From Mycoplasma wenyonii str. Massachusetts (GTDB lineage: Bacteria > Bacillota_I > Bacilli_A > Mycoplasmatales > Mycoplasmoidaceae), in NCBI RefSeq assembly GCF_000277795.1, contig NC_018149.1, positions 248,001-312,000 of the forward strand: a stretch of 64,000 nt of DNA, written 5' to 3'. Under the pieces are notes generated by a model that had not been told where the DNA came from, made no database searches, and saw only the letters and a program-made list of their open reading frames with translations. How positions within the stretch are numbered: the first letter of the stretch is position 1; each line of letters begins with the position of its first letter. Of this stretch, positions 18,027 to 30,276 are shown piece after piece. The position numbers and the translations under genes are program-made.

Positions 18027-19325
18027 CTAAGGAATTATTAGTTTTTCTTGTAACTTAGATCTAATTAAATCTGCTTGTTGATATTCCTTTGATTCAACTA
18101 AATCAAATCAAGTTTTAGCTTCATTTAGTTCTGTCTGAGAGAGCTTAGGAAAGGTAAATCCCAATCAACTCAGGTGAAAGCTTAGTGTTTTTCTATATAA
18201 AGCAATCTCACTGTTTTTTTGTGACTTGATTGCATTTAAAAGAAGTTGCTTTCAATTCTCTAAACAAGATAAAACCTCAGGAAGATTGAGATCATTTTCT
18301 AAGCAAGAGATAAATCTCTCATCTAGCTCTTGAATATCTTGGTGAAACTCTTCTGCCAAACCCTCTCTTGAGAGAATTATCTGTGCGTAATTTAAAGCAC
18401 TAATAAAACTCTTTCACTCAGCTCAGTAATTATCTAAATTAGCTTTAGTAATAGTCTGTGGTTTGTTATATCTAGCCTTTAAGAACAAATATCTTAAGAG
18501 CTCTCAAGAGTAAAGACTAGCACATTCCTCTACCTTTCAACTAAAGTTAGAGGATTTAGATAGTTTCCCCTCTTCATTAAGTACTTGCCCTATATGAACT
18601 CATATATCTGCAATTTCACAATTGCAAGCAGTTCTACTCAATAGATTTACATTCTCGTGGTGAGGGAACTTAAGATCTACTCCCCCTCCGTGAATGGTTA
18701 TAGGTAACTCAAAGTATTTGTGTAACATAGCAAAACATTCTATGTGTCAACCCGGTATTCCCCTAAATCAAGGGGATTCATAGTCTTCTTTGCTATTTAC
18801 ATTCTCTTTTCAGAGAGCAAAGTTAGTCTCTTCTGATAGCTCTTCTTCATAAGAAGTGAAGTAGTTAAGACTCTTATCTTTTGGGGGTTGCAAGAACTTA
18901 ACTGTTTGAGAAGACTTATCTCAATAGGCTTGATTTCTAGAGATAAGACTACTAATAATTCACTTAATTTCTGATAAGTGTTCACTTACTCTAGGTAATA
19001 GATCAGGTTGTATTAAGTTGAGTTTTTTGTAGATATTGAAAAAAGAGAGAGAAAACTGAGAAGTTAGCTCTGAAGCAGTTATCTCCTTTTCTTGAGAGCT
19101 AATGAATATCTTTTCATCAATATCTGTTAGATTTTGAACATATTTGTAATCTAACTCCTTATATCTCAGATATCTAATCAAGAAATCAAAGATAACTATA
19201 GGTCTTAGATTTCCTAGATGTAAGTAGTTATAGAGAGTGGGACCACACACATATATGGAAATAAGTTGTTTTTCTGGAAGATATTTATTAGTTTGAGAGA
19301 GAGTATCAAATAACTTGAGGGACAT
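18027..19325 (-). CDS. cysS: Cysteinyl-tRNA synthetase
   Basis: Class I synthetase charging tRNA-Cys. 432 residues, slightly short for the family. Visible: [18 protein letters not shown] (zinc Cys plus HIGH variant HLGN) near residues 26-43, [19 protein letters not shown], and the KMSKS variant GKLSKS about residue 253. ATG start; TGA Trp codons interrupt it repeatedly under the standard code. Transcribed with rlmB; divergent from rpmA with 34 bases between the start codons. Confidence 0.95.
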
Positions 19326-19359
19326 TTAGCTAATAATTAATATAAATTTAGATATTTTT

Positions 19360-19617
19360 ATGGCTTCAAAGAAGGGGGTAGGATCTACTAAGAACGGGAG
19401 AGATTCAGCTCCTAAATTTTTAGGAGCCAAATTAAGTGATGGTCAGTTTGCAAAAGCTGGACAAATCATTTATAGACAAAGGGGATTCAAGATTCATCCA
19501 GGAGAGAATGTGGGATTCGGAAAAGATCATACACTCTATGCCAAGATCTCTGGAATAGTTAGTTATCAAAGCTTTAAGGGAAATAAGAAGAGAGTTAAGG
19601 TAATAGAAAAACTCTAA
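19360..19617 (+). CDS. rpmA: 50S ribosomal protein L27
   Basis: 85 residues. Starts [20 protein letters not shown] and contains the L27 signature [19 protein letters not shown] (about 33-51). The N-terminus reaches the peptidyl transferase centre. As here, bacteria with no cleaved N-terminal extension start directly at the A(S/H)KKG motif. No Shine-Dalgarno sequence upstream. Thirteen bases separate it from ldh. Confidence 0.97.
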   Translation: MASKKGVGSTKNGRDSAPKFLGAKLSDGQFAKAGQIIYRQRGFKIHPGENVGFGKDHTLYAKISGIVSYQSFKGNKKRVKVIEKL

Positions 19618-19630
19618 AATAATTTAGAAA

Positions 19631-20596
19631 ATGGAAACTACTAAGATAGCAGTTATTGGTTGTGGAGCAGTAGGTTCCTCTTTCCTATATTCCGCTATTC
19701 ACCAAGGATTAGCTTCTGAGTATGGCTTACTAGACTACAATGTTGAATTTGCTACTGGACAAGCATTGGATCTAGAAGATGCTATTCCGCACTTTGCATT
19801 TAGACCGAGAATTAATGTAATTAAGAGTTATTCAGAGTTAAAGAACTATCAATACATAGTAATTACTGCAGGAAGAGCACAAAAAGAAGGAGAAACCAGA
19901 TTACAAATGATTAGAGATAATGCAGTTATTATGAAGGGAATTGCAGAACAAGTTAAGAATTCTGGATTCTCCGGAATAACTCTTATTTGTTCTAATCCGG
20001 TTGATGTTCTTACTTATGTATACAAACAAGTAACAGGTTTTGAAGATAAGAAAGTTATTGGTTCTGGAACAGTTCTAGATACCAATAGACTAAAGGTAGA
20101 GGTAATAAAAGCATTAGATATTGCTCCTGCTAGTCTAGAAGGAGCTTTTGTACTAGGTGAACATGGAGATAGCTCTTTAGTTACTTTCTCACAAATGAAA
20201 GTATCTGGACTAAGTATTAATAGATGTGAAGAAGTTCACTATCCTAACTCTCCTTTCTGCTGTTCTGACTATGAAGAAAAACTGGAAAAGGTTGTTTACA
20301 GAAAGGCTTATGAAATCATTAGCAGAAAGAGAGCAACTCACTATGGTATAGGAGTAGCCATGACTAAGATACTACAAGCAGTTATATACAACACTAAAGA
20401 AATACTTCCAGTTAGCTCAGTACTACACGGAGAATATGGTCTATCTGAAGTAGCTATTAGTCTTCCTACTATTGTTGGTTCTGAGGGAATAGAACAAATA
20501 GTATCAATCCCTCTAAAAGACAAAGAAAGAAGTAAGTTAGAAAATTCTGCAAAGATACTAAAAGACAATATTGAGACAATTCGGGACTTGATTTAG
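19631..20596 (+). CDS. ldh: L-lactate dehydrogenase
   Basis: 321 residues. Interconverts pyruvate and lactate and regenerates NAD+ for glycolysis, the expected main energy route here. Rossmann motif GCGAVGSSF (10-18), the mobile loop ITAGRAQKEGETR in which Gln before the catalytic Arg points to lactate rather than malate, and the active-site GEHGDSS (about 178) with catalytic His. ATG start. The next gene may start inside its last 26 bases. Confidence 0.93.
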   Translation: METTKIAVIGCGAVGSSFLYSAIHQGLASEYGLLDYNVEFATGQALDLEDAIPHFAFRPRINVIKSYSELKNYQYIVITAGRAQKEGETRLQMIRDNAVIMKGIAEQVKNSGFSGITLICSNPVDVLTYVYKQVTGFEDKKVIGSGTVLDTNRLKVEVIKALDIAPASLEGAFVLGEHGDSSLVTFSQMKVSGLSINRCEEVHYPNSPFCCSDYEEKLEKVVYRKAYEIISRKRATHYGIGVAMTKILQAVIYNTKEILPVSSVLHGEYGLSEVAISLPTIVGSEGIEQIVSIPLKDKERSKLENSAKILKDNIETIRDLI

Positions 20597-21278
20597 AGAT
20601 TTCTTTTTAGTTTCTCTCTCCTCTCTGGAGGGGGAAAAGGAATCTATAGATCTTGAAAAAACTAAGGTAAAGCTTAGTTGGTTATTTGGAGCCTCTCTTT
20701 ATCTCTCTATAGGCTCTTTTCTCCTATATATAGTTGGACTATCTGCAATTCACTTATCAGCTCAGATTAAAGATGCAAATTGAGCAGAAAAGATATTCTA
20801 CTTTATGAGCCCGAAGGTTTGACAAAACTATGTCACTAAAGGACTATTTGATGGTTTCAGGAGAGCACACAACTCAGGAGAGACTGCCTTTATCTTTATT
20901 AATCTAGGAACACTAATAGTCTCCTTTATCTCTTTAGTGTTCAATCTATCTACTATTAATCTCTCTTGACAAACAAATCTAAGAGAGCTTAGACTATCTT
21001 GCTATGCTCTTTGTTTTCCTGTATTTGGTTGTATATTCTCTCTCCTAGTAATTGGTTATTTTCAGTTAGTTTGTTCTAAAGAGAGCATACTAAGTTGATT
21101 TGGAGGGAGACAACATATGAATAAGCTTTGAGGAAAAGCTGCTGAGATTATTGAAAAGGTTGGGGTTAAAAAAGAAGAGTTTAAGCCCAAAACACTTGAC
21201 TTTCTGGAGTTAAAGAAAGAGAATAAAGTAACTGAGATATTAAGTAGACTAGACAAGTATGTTATTAGAAAAATCTAG
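20571..21278 (+). CDS. Integral membrane protein of unknown function
   Basis: About 235 residues. The TTG at 20571 overlaps ldh; the start is tentative because no ATG or GTG lies near. Three hydrophobic segments are seen: LFGASLYLSIGSFLLYIVGL, FIFINLGTLIVSFISLVF and FPVFGCIFSLLVIGY. A cytoplasmic-looking Lys/Glu-rich tail of about 60 residues follows. The 3' end overlaps the convergent pseudouridine synthase by 14 bases. No family recognised. Confidence 0.7.
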
Positions 21279-22260
21279 TTAGATGTTGTTCTAATACATT
21301 CTTTTTAGGAGGTAAGGTAATGCTGTTAGTAGATAGCTTTAACTCTTTTAAGAGAGAATCTGGAAAGATTACCTTATAGGAAACAAGAGCTATTTCTTTA
21401 GAGTTAAAAGGTAGTTTTTTAATCTCAGATAGCTTAATAGATGACTTAAAGAGTTCAGAGTAATATTTCCTGTCTCCTAGTATAGGAAAACCTAGATCAG
21501 CTAATTGAGCTCTTATTTGATTCTTTCTTCCAGTAACTAAATTGAGCTCTAAATAGCTATACTTAGAATTCTTTTTTAGTCTTTTGATCTCTAGAATAGC
21601 TAATTTGGACTCATTAGTTGGTTCTTTCAGTACCTTTACCTTTGAATGTTTATCAACTATTCAATTTCTTAGTCTTAGAAACTCTTGGGGAAAAGAGCCA
21701 AATACTATTGCTCTGTAGACCTTCTTAAGCTCTCTGTGTTTAAGTGAATTACTTAATAGGTTATGAGAGGTTGCAGTCTTCGCTCCTATAAGAAGTCCTG
21801 AAACTGGATGATCAATTCTGTGAATGAACTTGGCAGGGTATTCTAGACCAGAGCTAACTTTCTCTTTAGAGCTTAGATAGAGTTGCAATAGCTCTTCCAG
21901 TGAATAACAACTTAGTTTAGAAGAAGGTTGAACTATTTGACCAGCTTTCTTAGCTAGAACTAATAGCTCTGAGTTCTCAAATACAATCTGTTCTTCTATT
22001 GAGTCTGGTTTAGAGCTCTTTAGTATTGGTTTAGGATTAGTATTTTCTCTCTCTGAAACGGGAATAATAGAGATAACATCCCCTAGCTGTAACTTGTATT
22101 GAAAAAAACTAGTTTGGTTATTAACTAGTATCTTCTTAAGTCTTAATTCCTTAATAACTAGTAACTTAGTGTAGTGTGGAAGGACCAGTTTAATGTATTT
22201 TCAGAGGTTATAGTTCTCTCACCTAGAATCATCTATCTTAAGTTCTATGGTCGATAACAT
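21265..22260 (-). CDS. RluA/RluD-family RNA pseudouridine synthase
   Basis: 331 residues. Converts uridines to pseudouridine in rRNA or tRNA. N-terminal S4-like part (residues 1-70, with LPHYTKLLVIKELRLKKILVN), then the catalytic domain: LLVLAKKAGQIVQP, FIHRIDHPVSGLLIGAKT with catalytic Asp in HRID, KVYRAIVFG, and ELNLVTGRKNQIRAQL, the family motif III. ATG start; TAA stop. Which of RluB/C/D it equals cannot be decided from sequence alone. Confidence 0.85.
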
Positions 22261-22275
22261 TAAAAGATTATTTAG

Positions 22276-23739
<1,464 letters not shown>

Positions 23740-23741
23740 TT

Positions 23742-24248
23742 TTGGCTTTAAAGAACTTAATCTACTTCTTAGTTATTGGAGCTGGAGGGATAGCTCCATT
23801 ATCCTATTTTATTGATAAGGGATTAAGGAAGAGTGAGAAAAAAACAGAGTTAGCTGATGAAAGAGCTTGAGATTGTCAAATTAAGAAATTTGACAAACAA
23901 CACTTGGAGAACATAATACCTAACTCACCTTTTTTCCAGATAATTCATTGTTATAAAGAACAAGAGTATGACTGACAGATATTAGTACCTAAATCCTTTA
24001 TTCAATCAATTAAGTTAGATGAGAGTAAGTCATTTAACTTAATTACTGGCTCTAAGTCAGATAATCTAAAGGTAATGAAGATAACTCAAGGAGAAACTCC
24101 TCTATTAAAGGATTGACTCCTACTTAAGAAAAGCAACAGTCATAGTGTGAGGGGAGGACAAGGAGAAGATCAAAGATATTCACAATTATTTGAATTTCAA
24201 ATACTTAATTATTTAGGAAAGGGAGAAAAGAGTTGAGTGTTTGAGTAG
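23742..24248 (+). CDS. Hypothetical membrane-anchored protein
   Basis: 168 residues from a TTG start two bases after gltX. A single hydrophobic N-terminal segment (LIYFLVIGAGGIAPLSYF) is followed by a hydrophilic domain with CQIKKFDKQH, an IIHCYKEQEYDW block and a polar C-terminus. Stop TAG directly abuts the ATG of the next small gene, so the three small genes up to 24963 look like one transcription unit. Function unknown. Confidence 0.65.
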
Positions 24249-24422
24249 ATGTCTTTTCTCTTTAAGTTCTTAATTGCTCTTGGGGTAGCAGTAGGAACAG
24301 GTTGTATTTCTTTTCCTGTATATAAGTTTGGACTCTCAGAGGAAACTAAAAACAAAATATGAAATCATTTGAAAGGTAAGGCACAAGAACAATTAGATTC
24401 TGCGGTTCAAGTTCAAAGATAA
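24249..24422 (+). CDS. Small membrane protein (57 residues)
   Basis: Starts MSFLFKFLIALGVAVGTGC, a hydrophobic segment ending in a Cys that is not a strict lipobox, followed by a short charged helix with KNKIWNHLKGKAQEQL. Too short for confident assignment. Supported by tight packing (start abuts the upstream stop), a clean ATG-to-TAA frame and the membrane-anchor plan shared with neighbours. Confidence 0.5.
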
Positions 24423-24435
24423 CTATTATTAATGA

Positions 24436-24963
24436 GTGACACTTAAAAGACTAATTATTCTTCCAGCTCTAATCCCCTTTGCTTTTATTCCTTTTTTACA
24501 AAATAGTTTCAAAACAACACCTTACCTCCCGAAAGAAAAAATTAAGTCACAAAAAGAAAAGAGTATCCCTCTCCGAAAACAACACTTACAAAGAGAATGT
24601 ATTTCCTTTAGTGACTCTCCTGAGACAATATTTATTTGTAAACCAAGCTCTAGGGGTGATAAAAGTCCTCTTTTCTTTTATGCTAGGTTTAGATATGAAG
24701 AAAGAAATAAAGAGACTCCTTCTTCTATTCTTTTCACTCCACTCCAAAGATTGAATTATGACAATACAACTGAGGAATTAGTAGTTAAGTTTTTTGGAGA
24801 ACAAAAGGCAAGAATAAGAGAGTTTCCGGAAGAATTTAAGGAATTAGAAGATAACTTTATAGATCCAAATAAGAGTTGTAGGTGAGGGGAGGAAGGAATA
24901 TCCTTTCAGTGTCAATTCAGTTCAAATAAAGCCTACTTAGATATTTTTCTTCCTCGCAATTAA
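24436..24963 (+). CDS. Hypothetical protein with N-terminal hydrophobic leader
   Basis: 175 residues, GTG start, TAA stop. N-terminus MTLKRLIILPALIPFAFIPF is a likely signal or anchor. The mature part is basic and polar, with three cysteines (RECIS, FICKP, KSCRW) in the order typical of small disulphide-bearing secreted proteins. No recognised domain. A different frame over the same bases is also open but lacks this leader. Confidence 0.6.
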
Positions 24964-25008
24964 TATTTTTTAAATTTAGGGTTTAGAGGAGGTAGTCTTT
25001 AAGGCTCC

Positions 25009-25935
25009 TTGAAATCATCTCTTTTAGGAAAACTATTAGCTTTTATTGGAACAGGAGGTAGTTCTTGTTTTCTTTTTGGATCACCTCTTGATTCAGAGAA
25101 AAACAGAGATGTTTTATTAACTGTTGAATACAAGACTGAAAACAACAAAGAAGCAACTAAAGGAAAGAAATACTATCAAGGAATGCCAACTTCAGGAGTA
25201 TGTGTAACCAATACATCTGTTGTTGGAAATGGATATGAATTAATGCTTAAATCTGGGAGAGTTAAGAGTAGTAATTCAAAGGATTATCAGATTACAGGAG
25301 CCTTTAGAGTATATAAGAATGGCTCTCAGGGAGAAGTTATAAATGGCTCAGACTTAGATAAATTTGGACTTATTGCCTTAGAGTTTGAGAACTCTATTCA
25401 CTTTTTGTTAGTTGTGGAAACAGAAAGTTCTACTGGAGGTCATGCAGGAGTTTCTGACAGACAACCTTTAAATGTGAAAGACAAGGGAAAAAGTTGGACT
25501 GGGTCTCTAAAGGAAAACACAGAAGTTGTTGGACAAAGAGTGAGTGTAAGTAGAGAAATTGTAGGGTTTTGAGTGAAGCGAGATGAAAGCAAACAGTGTT
25601 CAAAACAAAAGATTGATAGCAATAACCAATTATTCCAAAATTATGGAAATTTAATTGTCAATGGATCTCCTTGGCCTTTTAAAGTTCTAGATTGAGTTAT
25701 TTGAGGAGAAATGAATCTGGATAAGTATCTTGGGCAATCTAGATTTCAAAAAAGCACAAAGAAAGTTCTTAGTGGTAAGAGTTGATTCTGGGCAAAACAA
25801 GCACCTAAAAATGCCTTAATCATGAAATTGAGTGAGGCAACAATAGACAATGAAGGAATCAAAGATGGAAAGGGAAGTCAAATAAAGTGAAACTCTTCTA
25901 TTAAACCTACTATTGCTACGACATTAGAGAGATAA
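25009..25935 (+). CDS. Hypothetical membrane-anchored accessory protein
   Basis: 308 residues from a TTG start. A GGAGGT-like sequence lies about 20 bases upstream, too far for a classic ribosome site. N-terminus MKSSLLGKLLAFIGTGGSS is hydrophobic and Gly-rich as in families A, B and C. The beginning (ALDS.ExNRDVLLTVEYK type) resembles the start of family C in general plan, and the end SSIKPTIATTLER recalls the family C ending. A distant relative of family C is possible. TGA-Trp codons lie mainly in the last third. Confidence 0.6.
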
Positions 25936-26013
25936 GATTTTTAGTTTTTTAAAACTCTTAAAAGCCCTGTCAGACAGGATATAAAAATTAAAATCAGCTA
26001 ATATTCTGCTTTT

Positions 26014-26709
26014 ATGCTTTTCTTAAAGTTTGTTTTAGCGATCTTGGGAGGGGGCACCGGCATTGTCAGTTTCACATCTCTTTCTTCCTTAGAATGAGAT
26101 CCTGAACATGTTTGAAGGGCGGGGGCAAAAGATAGATTCTATTTATTTACCTGTAGACAGAGAAAGGAAAAAGACGACGAGGGAGACAAAAAATGGATTT
26201 ATTCTGATTTATCTGTTTACTTGACATTTAAAAAGGGAGGTGTTTCAAAAGTTACAGAGGGAGCAGAACTTCAATTAGTGGGTGAAGGGCATTATCAAAG
26301 TTTCCAGAACACACGACCCATCTATGACAAGCAATATGAAACCAAAGCAGATTTGCATAAAACAATCGACTCTAAACAAACCTGATTCACATTATCTGTT
26401 GGCAGAACAAGTAAAAATAATTGATTGGGAGAGACTGGAGGTGGTGAAGACTCTAGTCGATGAGGCCTTTTGATGAGGTGTGACAAAAGACTATTTACAT
26501 TTGCAAACTTTGAAGATGCAGGCGTCTCAGATCAAAAAGATTCACACCTCTCAAAAATTAGCTTTTCTTTAGGAGACTGTAATGGCCAAAGACATTACAG
26601 AGGGGTTAAGGGTTGCTCAATAAAAATTAAGTCTGATGATACAGTTGGTGCATGTCACTCTAAAGACTTAAAGTGAGCAGAAGGATTTAATCCGATAGTA
26701 ATTGAATAA
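26014..26709 (+). CDS. Family B accessory protein 2 (hypothetical)
   Basis: 231 residues, exactly the length of the family B gene at 10291. ATG start MLFLKFVLAILGGGTG, then WDPEHVW, FYLFTCR, KWIYSDLSVYL, GEGHYQSF, GLLMRCDKRLFTFAN and C-terminal YRGVKGCSIKI...LKWAEGFNPIVIE, stop TAA. The whole motif order is kept, so the family has one defined fold. A short GGGGG run at codons 12-14 is too short to call a slippage tract. Confidence 0.8.
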
Positions 26710-26750
26710 TTGAGTTACAAATAAACAGTTCATGAGAGATATTAACTTTT

Positions 26751-27701
26751 ATGGCATTTTTTAAGTTATTAGGAACCATTTTTTCCATTATCGGGGGAAG
26801 TGCAGGCCCTCTCATCTACTATGGAAAACCATTTGTAAAACCTTTAAAAAATAGAAAGGTTGATTGAACTTTTGGATGAGAGGAACAAGAATATAAATAT
26901 GAAAACAGAAATAAATACTTATATCAAGGTGTAGATTTATCAACAATTTGTAATGAATCATTAGATAAATTGGAACCGATTTACAAACTCATATTTGTAG
27001 GCGGAGAAGGTCAGAAAGATGGAAATATACAAGATGGAAGGGATAAGATTCAGGGATCTGTGGGGCTAATGAAATTGAAAGTTAAAAATGGAGGTTACAG
27101 TCCCAAATGAGAAAGTAGCCAAGCATTACTTGGAGATAAATTGAATGGAGTCAAGCTCATAATTGTTCAAACTGATAGGTCGTTACACTGAATTGCCGCA
27201 ATTGAAGAAGGAAATGTAAAAGGAAATCTTGGGAAGATCGAGCAAAACCTTGAAACATCAGATTGAAACGAGATTACCGCGAGCGAAACGAAGAAAATAC
27301 TTAGAGAGAAAATTGAAAGATTAGAAATAGAGAGAGAAGTTAAACATCAACTTAAGACTCAGGGGCGGGGGTGGAAATGTGAAATTGATAGAACAGGAAA
27401 TTTAAAAAATGTTTATGAGTCTTTTGGAAAATTAACTCTTGAGAATAAAAAATACAAAGTATTAGATGTTGTTTCCTTCGGGAAGAATGAATGGGAGAAA
27501 ATCGGAGGAGGAAATGTTAGAGGAACGGTATGATACAAGCACAAATGAGAAGCAAAAGATATAAATGGAAATGCTAGGGTACTAATAATAGATATGAATA
27601 AAGCGGTAATAACACACGAAGGCATAGGAGACAAAGAAGAAATTGCTCTAAGATGGGGAGTCACACTTAGCACAACTATTTCTTCAGAATTACAACAATA
27701 A
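26751..27701 (+). CDS. Hypothetical membrane-anchored accessory protein
   Basis: 316 residues, ATG start, TAA stop. Hydrophobic Gly-rich N-terminus (FFKLLGTIFSIIGGSAGPLIYY), then a hydrophilic protein with many TGA-Trp codons, a coiled-coil-like charged stretch (KILREKIERLEIEREVKHQ, about residues 182-200) and a C-terminal half with GKLTLENKKYKVLDVVSF. The start resembles the start of the family C gene at 11010 (KLF.ALATGGSPLIYF). Function unknown. Confidence 0.65.
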
Positions 27702-27740
27702 GCCTTTAGTCTTTAAGCTTCTAAACCTGTTTGGGCTTAT

Positions 27741-27838
27741 TTAGACACCTATAATTTCAGAGATACTATAACTAATTTTTGGTTCTTGCTCGTTGTAACC
27801 TTTTCCCTTAACCCTTCTTATTCTTCGCCCCCCCCGGA
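27741..27838 (-). pseudogene. Inverted fragment of a family C gene
   Basis: On the minus strand this reads KGKGYNEQEPKISYSISEII and stops. The intact family C gene at 28094 has the matching GKGYNKQELKISDNISEVIG about 350 codons in. The fragment includes a C8 run (27828-27835). Its sister fragment lies just downstream on the opposite strand, so part of a family C gene has been broken and inverted here. Confidence 0.6.
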
Positions 27839-27877
27839 AAAACAAAAATTCAATAAACATTAAAGAATAAGGAAATA

Positions 27878-27961
27878 AGATATTTCTCGTTAGATATCAA
27901 AGTTCTGGGAGAGAAGGGTCGGGAGTATGTTTCCGAGGGTGTTGGAGTTATTTGAATGTAG
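27878..27961 (+). pseudogene. Direct fragment of a family C gene
   Basis: Encodes RYFSLDIKVLGEKGRE then runs to TAG. The intact gene at 28094-29233 has RYFPLDIKVLGK at about 28982, immediately before the segment found inverted at 27741-27838. The remaining bases up to 28093 show no further similarity I can support. Confidence 0.6.
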
Positions 27962-28093
27962 GGGGATTTTGCGGAGGAACCGGGGGATGTTTATATTGAA
28001 TTCATATTGTCTCAGGTTGAGTATTAATTGAGGCGGTTAATAGTGTTTATCGGAAATAGGTAGAGTTATTTAAAATCTTTAGGGAGAGTTGTA

Positions 28094-29233
28094 TTGGGTT
28101 TGTTTTTTTCAAAATTACTAGAAAATAGCCCCCAACTCCTAAAGAAAATTTTAATTCTTTCGAGTGGTGGCGGAGGTTCATTTTTTTATTTCGGTTTCCC
28201 AGAAGATTCCATTTCCGAAAAAACAAGAAAGATTAAATGAACACTGAAGATTAATGATGGAGACGAAGAAAAAGAATTAAGTGGAGAAGCTAGCAGTGGT
28301 TTAGTAGTCGATAGAAATAAGTGACAAGGATTAGAGATTGAAGAGTGGAAAAAAGTAGAAACAAGGAACAGGGGAACACTTTATAAATTATTTTTTAAGA
28401 AAGAATTCACACAAGACGCACAAGAGTTGAAGAGAAATAGTTCAGTTAAGAGTGCACTTGGTTTATACAAAGTTAATTTGGGTTTGAGTGATTTAAAGAA
28501 TTTAAAAATGGAAGAAGTTAGGGAAGATGAGATTAAGAATGTTTGGTTAATTATTGCAAAAAGTCAAGAGTCCGTTTATTTGATTCCGGTTATTAGAAGT
28601 GTTGTTACACATCATCAAAGTAAAAGGTCTTGGCAGCTAAGTGAAAGCTGTTGAAGAGATGTGGCGGATGTGTGAAAAAGTGGAATAAAAGATCTTAAGG
28701 AATGAGGAGATGGAAATGGCAAAGGAGACGTTTTTGATGAAGATGAGTTGAGGAAATTAAAAGAGAAGATGAGTAGCGGGTTTTTTATTAGAAGGGGCGG
28801 TTCGGCTTTTGGAGAACGAGGAATAAGGGGAGGCATGAACGGGAAAGGAAGTGATGTTAATAGTTTGGCTAAAAATCAGACGGGACAAGAATATGCGGGG
28901 CCCATCGTTTATAGAAATGCTGGAATTTTAGGTTGAGAGTTAGGGGGTGAAGTTTGCAATAATTCTAATAATTCAGAAATAAGATATTTCCCTTTAGATA
29001 TCAAAGTTCTGGGAAAGAATAAACTAAACGAGCAGAAAGGGAGAAAGGGAAGGTCCCCAGGAAAGGGTTACAACAAGCAAGAACTAAAAATTAGTGATAA
29101 TATCTCTGAAGTTATAGGAATCAAACTAAATCAAGTAATAATTAGCGAAACTACAATCGGAAACGGGAAAGGAAGTGAAATCGATTGGGAGAATGTAAGT
29201 AGACCTTCTTGAACTAGGGAGCTCTTGAAATAA
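28094..29233 (+). CDS. Family C accessory protein 2 (hypothetical, intact)
   Basis: About 379 residues. The start is tentative: an in-frame TAG lies at 28061-28063 and the first plausible starts are TTG at 28094 or 28100. Hydrophobic leader, then FGFPEDSISEKTRKIKW (compare FRVPSDTITRENRKFKW in the 11010 gene), a central SVYLIPVIRSV block, Gly-rich GGMNGKGSDVNS, RNAGILGW, RYFPLDIKVLG and the end SRPSWTRELLK. It has no G tract where the 11010 gene has one. Function unknown; it shows what the OFF gene would encode. Confidence 0.72.
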
Positions 29234-29335
29234 AACCTTATTTTTTAAGTTTTTTTGGGAATTTCACTTTTTTGAAAATTTGAATTACGATGACTGCATG
29301 AATAAATGTGTGCATTTATATAGAAAATTTCTAAT
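29231..29335 (+). repeat. Downstream direct repeat, copy 1
   Basis: AT-rich 3' flank of the family C gene, closely similar to 30274-30380 behind the next accessory gene (shared words such as TTTTTTGAAAATTTGAATTA and GCATGAATAAA). Probably a shared 3' end with a termination function. Confidence 0.65.
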
Positions 29336-29447
29336 TAATAAATTCATTATTTAAAACTTCAATAAATAATTAGCAACTTAACTGTGTTTTTGACAGCCAG
29401 AATTAAAAAAATTCTCTGAATTTGGAGTTATTTCTACTTTTGCGAAT

Positions 29448-29674
29448 TTATAGCCCCCTAAATCATTTTTTCTCAAGCTTGACTAATCGTATCTGCCCTT
29501 CCGGAAATAAGAGCGGGAAGAAAAGAGAACTATCGTGCGACTCTCGAATTCTTTCATGCAGTTCTTTCGAAAAGCATAGATCTCAAGGAAAATCTATTGA
29601 TCAAATATCTCTTTCTCTTCCTTTCGCGAAATTAATTTTGTAAATTATTTCACCCCCCCCAAAAAAAAACGCAT
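29448..29674 (-). CDS. Possible phase-OFF small gene behind a T9-G8 double tract
   Basis: On the minus strand, ATG at 29672-29674 leads into nine Ts and eight Gs and then a stop within three codons. One frame over, about 70 codons are open to TAA at 29448-29450, reading a plausible charged protein (FAKGRERDIWSIDFPWDL, LLFPEGQIRLVKLEKKWF). One added base in either run would join start and frame. No homologue seen, so this is speculative. The + strand ORF here is probably its shadow. Confidence 0.35.
29653..29669 (-). repeat. C8-A9 double homopolymer
   Basis: Eight Cs followed by nine As on the + strand (T9 then G8 on the minus strand), directly after a minus-strand ATG. Confidence 0.8.
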
Positions 29675-29761
29675 GAGTCCTAATTGTTGCTTGAAAAGCG
29701 GTCAATAGGAGAGACATAATTCAGCTTATAGAGAACTAAAATATAGAGAAACTTAGGTAGA

Positions 29762-30276
29762 ATGTGGGGTTTAAGGGGGGATGTTTTAGGGAAAGTAATT
29801 GCAATGATTGCTAGCGGAAGTGGGATTGGAATAGGAAGTTTAAGTGAATTGTGCGGGGGGGGGGCAAAGAGAGTAGGTCTGTAAATGTAAAGGCTGGGTG
29901 AGGAAAAGAATTATACAAAAAAGCGCAAGATACTCAACTAACACAAATTGTTGGAATTGCGGGGACAAGAAACAGTAGTGATAAAAAATGGAGAACAGGA
30001 GGGCTGAAAATGGAGTTTGATGGTAATTGGCAGTGAAAAAAGATTAATGGAGATGCACAAAAACACATATGATTGGGAAAAAAGGACAATAATTGCTGAG
30101 GTTTGGTGGTAGGGACAGAAGGGAATAAAAGAGGTAAATGAAGATGATTTAAAGGGGAAGTGAGGGGGGAAAAGTGTAAATTTGAAGTAAAAAATAAGGG
30201 AATTGGATATGAGGAAAAAGAAGACGGAAAATGAACAAGATTACAAGAAAATGTTTCTGTGAGTTTAGATAAATAA
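29762..30276 (+). CDS. Accessory protein, frame broken at G10 tract (phase OFF)
   Basis: ATG start MWGLRGDVLGKVIAMIASGS with the usual Gly-rich hydrophobic N-terminus, then LSELC followed by ten Gs and a stop at TAA seven codons after the run. The frame two bases away is open from the run to TAA at 30274-30276 with regular TGA-Trp codons (KAGWGKELYKKAQDTQL, ...GNWQWKKINGDAQKHIW). Eight (or eleven) Gs would give about 170 residues. Function unknown. Eight is also the in-frame length in most ON genes of this window. Confidence 0.7.
29855..29864 (+). repeat. G10 tract, out of frame
   Basis: Longest G run in the window, at codon 32 of its gene. Eight or eleven would be in frame. Confidence 0.85.
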
